Source: Bicyclus anynana (taxonomy: Eukaryota > Arthropoda > Insecta > Lepidoptera > Nymphalidae). From it: 64,000 nt of DNA. The DNA lies in the NCBI RefSeq assembly GCF_947172395.1, contig NC_069106.1:6200001-6264000 (forward strand). Direction: 5' to 3'. Under the pieces are notes generated by a model. It was not told the DNA's origin and did no database searches. It saw only the letters and a list, made by a program, of their open reading frames with translations. This document shows positions 56,702 to 64,000 of the stretch, in pieces; the first letter of the stretch is position 1, and each line of letters opens with the position of its first letter. The position numbers were made by a program, and so were the translations under genes.

Positions 56702-57171
56702 AAACAATATTTAGTTGTTATTCGAAATTGTAAAAAGTCGAAGTAGTCTGAGTCTGTTAGACCTTGCGAGACCGTTTGAGGGTTAACGCTGAGCTTTATT
56801 AGACATTAACGTCGGCAGCAGCTGTACTGTAAACATCTTACTTGTTCTAGAACATTGCCGTCTCCCGATACCACATACTACGTTATTAGTAAGAGCGAAA
56901 TGTAACAACTTACTTTGAACATTTTACCTTACATAAATTTCCAAAACACGGTATCCTATGTTAATTAATTTGTAGTTATAAATCCTTATACCAACTACTT
57001 ATATATAAATGTTTGTTACGCTTTCACGCCTAAACCAGTACTTAAACAGACTTTAAAAATTGTTTCACCATTGAAAAGCCACTTTATCAGCGAGTAATAT
57101 AGGCCATTTTGTACACTCTGAATTTGAAATTGTAGACGAGATCTAGGACACATGTCATCAAGGATTTTTTT

Positions 57172-57375
57172 TTTAATTCTATACAAGTTGGGCCTTCACT
57201 ACAATCTCACCTGATGGTAAGTGATGATGCAATCTAAGATGGAAACGGGCTAACTTGTAAGGAGTAGGGTGTAAATCCGCATCCCTACAGGACATCGTAC
57301 CGGAACGCTAAATCGCTTGGCGGTACGTCTTTGCGGGTAGGGTGGTAACTAGCCACGGCCGAAGCCTCCCACCAT
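57172..57375 (-). repeat. SINE B body, reverse
   Basis: ACAAGTTGGGCCTTCACTAC to CCACGGCCGAAGCCTCCCAC. Confidence 0.88.
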
Positions 57376-57484
57376 CCATGGACAATATTAGGTATTATTT
57401 GTTTAAATAACTTTCGTTGTTTAAACGACTAAATTAGCTCCGCATCTGTTCGCCTCAGTTTCGACGCTCTAGTAACATGCTTCA

Positions 57485-57765
57485 TGATTATCAACCCATA
57501 TTCAGCTCACTGCTGAGCTCGAGTCTCCTCTCAGAATGAGAGGGGTTAGGCCAATAGTACACCACGCTGGCCCAATGCGGATTGGCATACTTCACACACG
57601 CAGAGAATTAAGATGTTTTCCCATCACCGTTTGAGACACGTGATATTTAATTGCATAAAATGCAACCAACTGAAAAGTTGGAGGTGCATGACCCGGACCG
57701 GATTCAAACCCACACCCTCCGGAATCGGAGGCATAGGTCATATCCACTGGGCTATCACGGCTATA
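57485..57765 (-). repeat. SINE A, near full length, reverse
   Basis: ATCAACCCATATTCAGCTCA to CCACTGGGCTATCACGGCT, with the B-box complement GGATTCAAACCC. Confidence 0.9.
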
Positions 57766-57799
57766 GTAACATGCTCAATAGTATAAAATCTTTTTTTTT

Positions 57800-57975
57800 T
57801 TTAAGAATATTTGCTATATCTTTTAAATATGACCAATATTCCCATTCCCCTCCAACTAGTCGGGAAAGACTGTATTAGGAGTGGGTACGACAATAGACCA
57901 ACGGGGCGGGGTTCGAACCACCACCACTGGTGATGAGTCCGACCGCTCCTACCGTTAAGCTATTGAGACTATAAA
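57800..57975 (-). repeat. SINE C, near full length, reverse
   Basis: AGAATATTTGCTATATCTTT, CAACTAGTCGGGAAAGACTG, GGGGTTCGAACCACCACC and AAGCTATTGAGACT. Confidence 0.88.
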
Positions 57976-58435
57976 TCTTTGTTGAACGTCTTTAACGGAA
58001 GCCTTAATTTAGGAGTGGCCATTCATTGAATGATAATATTTTATCGAGAAATTAAGCGATAAAATTTGCTTAGGAAGGAGAAGCCAAGAGTATAAAACCT
58101 AGTAGGTACTTACTTAACTAGATAATTTTAGTTTATTAGACTATTATGAGATATCGTGTCTTCATTTCGTATTCAGACGCTGTCCTCGAGGAAATGAACG
58201 CAAAACTTTCTCAAAGGTAATTATAATCAAATTATCGCGAAAGCCGGGAAATTAACGAAGCTACCTACTACGTTAACAGTAACTACCTACTACGTTACAT
58301 TTTATGTACAAGGTTTTTCTTAATATTTAAATAGAGAACAGTTAAAACTAATCTAAGGTTTTACACCGCATCGTGCAATAGGCAGTTTCTTCATGCAATA
58401 CTTAATCTTTTTTACATAAAAATGGATCTATTTTA
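57976..58435. other. Unassigned AT-rich sequence
   Basis: A short direct repeat CTACCTACTACGTTA occurs twice near 58260-58290. No gene seen. Confidence 0.35.
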
Positions 58436-58605
58436 CATATCAAAGACGTATTTCAGTTGATGTTGTATTTTGGTTTAACACAAAATTAATAAACTGATTT
58501 TTATGAAAATGAAATGGGATCAATCTGAAACTATACTCTTTCAATCAAAAAAAGAATTTTCAAAATTGGTTAATAAATGACCAAGTTATGAGGTAAAAAA
58601 CATCA
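58436..58605 (+). repeat. Copy of the 15930-16240 repeat, 3' end lost
   Basis: ATCAAAGACGTATTTCAGTT, GAAATGGGATCAATCTGAAA and AAATGACCAAGTTATGAGGT. Confidence 0.6.
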
Positions 58606-59000
58606 AAAAAAAAGAAAAACAAACGTTGGTTGAAAAAATCATCAATCAAGCCGGGCTAAAACTCAGAGTCGTAAAACCAAAAACAAAATCGTTAACTAAC
58701 TAAATCTACGTTCCACACGTCTAGCCTTAGGTATAAGAATTTATTCACTTAATAAAAAGAGAAACCTTACTCAAGTAATTCAAGCGTTAGGCTATAATCT
58801 AATTAAGCATACTGCATCTCGAAAATGCTGAAAATTCCACATTTTCCCAGTAGATATCACGAATATTTTACGCTACGAATTCGTCACTGTAATGTGAAAC
58901 TATAAAACTGTGTCGCATCTCTCTCCGAAATGCATTGTCCCCGAGAAGATATTGTGGATCGTACAGATCTCGCTAATAGAATGTATCCCCTACTATAGAA

Positions 59001-59379
59001 TATACAGGGTGTCCCGTAAATAGTACGACATACTATACAGGGTGATAGCTGACACCAAGGCCTACTAAAATAACACAATATATGTTAGCCGAAATTTTAC
59101 GGTTTTCAAGTTATAATGATTTTTGTAAAAAATACAAAGATACTACTACCCTACCTTCAATGCAATTTAGTCATACCATGTATAAAATCAACGCTTAAGT
59201 AATTTTCAGCACATTGTATAACTCAACTGCACTGAAGGTTTTTGTACTCTGTACAAAAATAAATATAACTTGAAACCGTAAAACTTCGGCTAACATAATT
59301 ATATTGCGTTATTTTAGTAGACCTTGGTGTCAGCTATCATTATGTAGAGTATGTCGTACTATTTACGGGACAGCCTGTA
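59001..59379. mobile_element. MITE-7, foldback with ACAGGGTGTCCCGTAAATAG ends
   Basis: It begins ATATACAGGGTGTCCCGTAA and ends TTACGGGACAGCCTGTATAT. The arms run about 120 bp (shared GATAGCTGACACCAAGG, CTACTAAAATAAC.CAATATA, GTTAGCCGAA.TTTTACGGTTT). Short loop; no coding capacity. Confidence 0.9.
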
Positions 59380-59396
59380 TATATGTATATATTTTT

Positions 59397-59605
59397 TTAT
59401 TATTTTACAAGTTAGCCCTTGATTACAATCTCACCTGATGGTAAGTGATGATGCAATCTAAGATGGAAGCGGGCTAACTTGTTAGGAGGAGGATAAAATC
59501 CACATCGTACCGGAATGCTAAATTGCTTGGCGGTACGTCTTTGTCGGTAGGGTGGTAGCTATAGCCACGGGCGATGCCTCCCACAAGCCAGACTTGGTAC
59601 AATTA
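59397..59605 (-). repeat. SINE B body, reverse
   Basis: TTACAAGTTAGCCCTTGATT to CACGGGCGATGCCTCCCACA; head missing. Confidence 0.88.
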
Positions 59606-59894
59606 ATTAATTATTTTATTAATCTGTAACAAAAATTCTGCATACGAGTACATATAGTAGGGGACAAGACAACATATGGTCGTTTGAACATATGGATCAA
59701 GAAGTATATTTTAGCACTCCATCCTGGTTGTAGCTCCACTAAGTAGATATTTAAATTAAATGAGAGCCATACTAACGCGCCATTCCAACGTATGAGAATA
59801 AAGCTTCGTTTACATTCGCGGTTAAATATCGATGACTTTAATTGAAGGTATGAACAAGGCAGAGCTTCAAAGCGTAGCAAGCAGCACGTCATCA

Positions 59895-60130
59895 TCAACA
59901 TCATCATGAATAACTCATATTCGGCTCACTGTAGAGAACGAGCCTCCTCTCAGACCCAATGCGGATTGGCAGACTTCACACACGTCGAGAATTAAGAAAA
60001 TCCCTTCACCGTTTGAGACACATAATATTTAATTTCTGTACACAACTGAAAAGTTAGAGGTGCATGAACTGAACTGGACTCGAACCTACGCCTTACAAAT
60101 TGAAGGCAGAGGTCCTATCCACTGGGTTTG
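59895..60130 (-). repeat. SINE A, reverse, internally deleted
   Basis: ACTCATATTCGGCTCACTGT, ACCCAATGCGGATTGGCAGA, ACCGTTTGAGACACATAATA and TCCACTGGG. Confidence 0.85.
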
Positions 60131-60429
60131 ATACGGGTTGTTAATGATAATACTTTTAGGAACCAGTTGGGTAATTTAATAAAAATTAACGACATACAAA
60201 TAATTTATTTACACACACATGTACTTTGTAATAAAGATTTAAACAAAATCAAAGATATATCACTACACTATCCTAGTAACGAGTTCTCAAACTCAAAATG
60301 GACAGAGTTTCGACCTTACGTCTTGTTGACCCTATGAAAATATTCTCCAGAATTAAGTGCGCAACGACTTATATGTATAGGCTTGCTGGCCTGTACCGCC
60401 ATTTTTAATTCCTACTTTTATGATGTCAT

Positions 60430-60660
60430 CTTCTTCTTCTTCTTTGTCGCTGCGCTCTTGACAGAGCGATCGTGGTATTTAGGACGTGTTGGAGGCAGAT
60501 GTAATACGCCTCACGAGCATTCGCCACTTCTCCCTTTGTGTAGTGAGTCGCATACATTCATGCAAGGGACGCCTACAGCAGATTTAATCTGGTCGATCCA
60601 TCGCATGGGTGACCTTCCGCGTGGCCTAGTTCCCTCCACCTTCCCTTAGTCATGTCATCT
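60430..60660 (-). mobile_element. LINE 3' fragment (third variant), reverse
   Basis: The minus strand encodes GKVEGTRPRGRSPMRWIDQI then KSA.GVP, the basic C-terminal tail of a Jockey/RTE-type LINE ORF. (TTC)n-like sequence (the GAA-rich tail on the other strand) lies at its end. Confidence 0.7.
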
Positions 60661-61104
60661 TAGAATTCTCCTAACAAACCTATTTCCTCGTACTAGCTCT
60701 CTCACAGAAACTTCCCAATGGCAAAATACCTACAACAATTCCCCCGTACCCATACGAGAACAAATTGCATACATATTTTATTTACAAAGAGCACGAAGAT
60801 AACGCGATCTTTATTACGGGCTTAAGCAACCGTGAACGTGTTTCCTTTACGCGCAGTTAGTTCCCCCAGCACCTGCCTACGACTTAGCGAGTGCGTAAAG
60901 TATAGTATTTATTAGGCTACATTCACACGAGAAAAATTAAACGCGCGTTTTCTTAGACACACGTTTTTTTAGTGTTATTTTTATCTTTTTATTTTTTTAT
61001 GTGAAACCTCCACAACAACAAACAAACAAAACTAACATAAAATATAATTTAACAAAAAATCCAATCCGTAACACTTTTTGATAGAATTAGTATTAGGTTT
61101 ATAG
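60661..61104. other. Unassigned sequence with MITE-5-like end
   Basis: AGGCTACATTCACACGAGAA at about 60914 resembles the MITE-5 terminus, but no partner end was found. Confidence 0.35.
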
Positions 61105-61288
61105 CACCAACAGACGCCCTGTATCAAATGCGTGGTTCCGTTCCCGTAGGAATGCGGGGATAAAATATAGCACTCGGAGATAGTGTAGTTTCCCAACAGT
61201 GAAAGAATTTTTCAATGCTCCAGAACCTATTTTCAAAACATACAAACAAACAATCACATATTTCCTCTTTATAATTAGTATAGATAAT
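61105..61288 (-). mobile_element. Helitron H1-type, reverse, 3' end damaged
   Basis: GCGTGGTTCCGTTCCCGTAG, AACAGTGAAAGAATTTTTCA, to AATTAGTATAGAT. Confidence 0.7.
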
Positions 61289-61985
61289 GTGTTTCATGTA
61301 TGCTATTTGCACTTGTATTTCGAAAAAATTACATACATATTTAATTTACAAGGAACACGAAAATTACGCTATCTTTCAAGTTTGAATATGTTTCCTATAT
61401 GCGCAGTACGTGTAGTAGTCTAGCGAGTGCATATAGTATAGTGGCTACGTTCATCATTGAATTATTGCAAAGTAACGCCTGCTTCTATTCAATATTAAAT
61501 AAATTATATTTAAAGTACTCTTAAACCCCTCAAGGTTTGAGAGTACTTTAAATACGCTAAAATTATTTTAGGCGCGTAAATACCACGCGCGGTAGTTTTT
61601 AATCCGTCTGAACGTGGTCTTAAGTAATTATAAGCTTTCACCTACAATACAGAGAAGATGGTTTTAATACTTTTAACACTTTTTCCACCTAAACCTACTC
61701 ACAGTTTTATAATAGTAAAGAAGTTTCATATACATTACAAGCAGACGCCCGCGACTTCGTTCGCATAGCATTTAAATTTAGTAAGCATTTCTTAAAATAT
61801 AGATAAATATGCCTTTATGCACTTTTTTGTGTCATTTTAAGACGAATAATTAAAAAAAGAAAAATTGTTTTATGACGAATAAGCTATCATGCATTGCTTT
61901 GTTATATAAATCTTGAAAAAAAATTGCAGCCTTTACGATCAGCTACCATGCACCTTGACTTTTTTTCAATAAGGCGTGTGTTTTT
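61289..61985. other. Unassigned AT-rich sequence with a strong short hairpin
   Basis: TTAAAGTACTCTTAAACC and GGTTTGAGAGTACTTTAA (61508-61552) form an inverted repeat. CAGACGCCCGCGACTTCGTT at 61742 is an H2 Helitron end. Confidence 0.45.
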
Positions 61986-61989
61986 TTTT

Positions 61990-62320
61990 TCAATAATAGG
62001 GGTGATGACAAGGTTTGAATGATACATTGGAGTAAATAAGGTCAATGTTAACTAATTTATACATAAAAAGCAAAGATTGTCTGAATATTTGCAAAATAAA
62101 TCAGATTATAAAATTTCAAAAATTATTAAAAATCTTTTATCGTAATTAGATGGAAATTCATACAGTTTTAGCTTCCTTACATGAAATGTGACATTTTTTA
62201 ATATGTGACTATAAACATAAACGCACAAATAAGAAAGATATTAGTAATTTTGTTTTAACGCTCATACAAATCTAACGATCATTATGACCTACGACGTCAT
62301 TAAATTGTACCATTGATTTT
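61990..62320 (+). mobile_element. MITE-2, right end truncated
   Basis: AATAATAGGGGTGATGACAA to CTACGACGTCATTAAATTGT. Confidence 0.78.
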
Positions 62321-62759
62321 CTTATTTTTTAAATCCACTTTTGAAGCCTTCTGCTAAAAGTGTATAATATAACTTTATAATGGTGTAATTTTTAAAATAA
62401 TAACCGTGGTTTTACTATATGAGAGTAGATAAAAAAAAGAAAGAATTACCAGGATTTCAGAAACTTATCTTGTTTATAAAAATGCTTTAGCCTCGTCTTT
62501 TGGCTTACGTTAATGCCCATTCGCGGGTCCGACGCTAGTTCGCTTAGCGCTAACAATTTCACAGTATCATCTTAACGAGCCTTCAACGACTTTGTTATAT
62601 CCGAGGGGATCATAGTCTGAGATGGTCGTCTTTATTACCTTAGGTAACTCGATGAGGACAATAGTTAACTAATCGGCGCTGTAGTTAAAAATCGTGCATA
62701 AAATTGATTTAGTATGCCCTGTTTGTCGAGTGGACAGCATATACAGGTTTACAGGTTCA

Positions 62760-62877
62760 CCATCGTCATCGTCATCGTCATGGTCATGGTCATGGTCATG
62801 GTCATGGTCATGGTCATGGTCATCGTCATGGTCATGGTCATGGTCATGGTCATGGTCATCGTCATCGTCATCGTCAG
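62760..62877 (+). repeat. (GTCATG/GTCATC)n hexanucleotide array
   Basis: About 19 units of GTCATGGTCATC-type, imperfect only in G/C at one position. Ser/Trp and Val/Met frames across it are artefacts. Confidence 0.95.
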
Positions 62878-63062
62878 CCTCGTCTTTTGGCTTACGTTAA
62901 TGCCCATTCGCGGGTCCGACGCTAGTTCGCTTAGCGCTAATAATTTCAGAGTATCATCTTAACGAGCCTTCAACGAGGGGATCTTATTCTGAGATGGTCG
63001 TCTTTATTACTTTAGGTAACTCGATGAGGACAATAGTTAACTAATCGGCGCTGTGGTATAAA

Positions 63063-63255
63063 TCTATAGTAATATTATAAAGCTGAAGAGTTTGTTTGGT
63101 TTGAACGCGCTAATCTCAGGACCTACTGGTCCGATTTGAAAAATTCTTTCAGTTTTAGATAGCCCATTTATCGAGGAAAGCTATAGGTTATATATTATCC
63201 CCGTAATGCTACGGGAACGGGAACCAGGCGAGTGAAACTGCGCGGTGTCAGCTAG
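63063..63255 (+). mobile_element. Helitron H1, full length, with an internal empty-site control
   Basis: It runs TCTATAGTAATATTATAAAG to GTCAGCTAG. The flanks (ATAAA and TCGTGCATAAAATT) match the uninterrupted sister segment at 62686-62705 (TTAAAAATCGTGCATAAAAT), so insertion was at A|T without duplication. Confidence 0.93.
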
Positions 63256-63289
63256 TCGTGCATAAAATTAGTGTCCACTCGACAAACCT

Positions 63290-63372
63290 TAAACGACGGA
63301 GCCGGGGATCGAACCCAGGACCTTGGTCTTGTAAATCCACTGCGCATACCAGTGCGCCGGCAGAGGCCGTCA
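63290..63372 (-). repeat. SINE B head, reverse
   Basis: GGAGCCGGGGATCGAACCCA and CCAGTGCGCCGGCAGAGGCC; body absent. Confidence 0.85.
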
Positions 63373-63390
63373 AAATAGCCATAATATTAA

Positions 63391-63428
63391 TCCTACTAAT
63401 ATTATAAACGTGAAAGTTTGTATGGATA
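63391..63428 (+). mobile_element. Helitron H2 5' end only
   Basis: ATCCTACTAATATTATAAAC then GTGAAAGTTTGTATGGAT, cut at 63428. Confidence 0.6.
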
Positions 63429-63895
63429 GGGCCGGATTAAAGAGGTTAATATTATAAACATAACAGCCCTTACACTTGTCAAGTACCTCATATTACGTCC
63501 AGTGAACCACTAAACGTAGCCGCGTGTAATGTAATAGCTAGTCATTTATATAGATCAAAGTGATTTATCAGTTTGTGTGATTGAAAAATAATTTACTAAC
63601 AAACTTGGATCATTTGGCTATGAACTTAGAGTTGATTTTTGTGCGAACTGGTTATGTTTTCGGTGTATTTGGTTATCCATAAAATATCGCTTACTGTTTT
63701 AGTGGGTCGATATTACGAAGATATGGAGCGGGCAATACTGAGCTTTACTAACTTACATGTTTTTGTATTGGAGCAATTTAGAGAACAAAAAAGATTGTGT
63801 AAAATATCTCTAGATAACTCTATCTCTCTATATTTCTCTATATACGAAATCTCGAAACCACTTGAAGTAGAGAGATGAAATTCGGCAGGAAGGTA
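63429..63895. other. Unassigned AT-rich sequence
   Basis: A frame at 63639-63878 has no recognisable domain. CTCTATCTCTCTATATTTCT is simple sequence. Confidence 0.35.
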
Positions 63896-63896
63896 G

Positions 63897-64000
63897 AGCC
63901 TCAATAGCTCAACGGTAAGAGCGGATGGAATCATCACCGAGGGGTGGTGGTTCGATCCCCGCTCCGTTGGTTTATTGTCGTACCCACTCCTAATACAGTC
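63897..64000 (+). repeat. SINE C head and start of body, cut by window edge
   Basis: AGCCTCAATAGCTCAACGGT (A box TAGCTCAACGG), GGTGGTTCGATCCCCGCTCC (B box), then GTACCCACTCCTAATACAG. Confidence 0.9.

Larger units (their letters stand above)
62490..63290. repeat. Duplicated segment (two copies of about 215 bp) around a hexanucleotide array
   Basis: CTCGTCTTTTGGCTTACGTT to CTAATCGGCGCTGT occurs at 62492-62682 and 62879-63054. After each copy stands TCGTGCATAAAATT; in the second copy a Helitron separates them. GTTTGTCGAGTGGACA (62721) is inverted at 63272. Confidence 0.88.

Noticed and set aside
62760..62877. CRISPR-like regular array
   Set aside because: Simple hexanucleotide repeat without spacers, in a eukaryotic genome.
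62694..62962. Ser/Trp- and Val/Met-repeat 'proteins'
   Set aside because: Translation of the hexanucleotide array.

Overview
This is an AT-rich (roughly two thirds A+T) piece of an insect nuclear genome, almost certainly a moth or butterfly (Lepidoptera). The evidence is the dense load of tRNA-derived SINEs, 3' fragments of an RTE-like LINE ending in (TGA/ATG)n, many small Helitrons (5'-TC, 3' hairpin plus CTAG, inserted at A|T), numerous MITEs, and one intron-containing insect neuro-receptor gene. There are no bacterial genes, operons, CRISPR arrays or authentic tRNA/rRNA genes.

The only host gene I can support is a class-A GPCR on the + strand, a beta-adrenergic-like octopamine receptor most like the Octβ3R type. 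Three coding exons are visible: 22236-23330 (TM1-TM5 and most of a long third intracellular loop), 31418-31529 (a 112-bp exon with TM6 and the CWLP motif) and 32645-32861 (TM7, NPLIY and stop). Splice phases join exactly (1, then 2), giving 474 residues plus stop. The first visible exon opens at a splice acceptor, so the initiator Met lies in an upstream exon that I could not identify with confidence. A candidate 5' region with short uORFs is at 20440-21060. The likely poly(A) signal is at 33483.

Layout: 1-20 kb is intergenic repeat mosaic. 20.3-22.2 kb is a candidate 5' region. 22.2-33.5 kb is the receptor gene, with an 8.1-kb and a 1.1-kb intron both loaded with transposable elements. 33.6-64 kb is again repeat mosaic, with AT-rich stretches where I recognise nothing (for example 39.7-42.1 kb and 47.7-48.6 kb).

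The main observations are as follows. All three receptor exons are tightly bordered by transposable elements; one MITE ends 9 bp before the exon 2 boundary. A 391-bp foldback element with arms of about 130 bp lies in the presumed 3' UTR. A Helitron copy at 63063 has an internal empty-site control in a duplicated segment next door. The SINE A and RTE-like LINE families share a 3' tail, which suggests that the LINE mobilises the SINE. A (TG)n microsatellite has grown from a TGTGTG motif inside a SINE. Family names such as SINE A-D, H1/H2 and MITE-n are labels for this window, not database names. Repeat boundaries are by eye and good to about 5-20 bp unless a motif end is stated.
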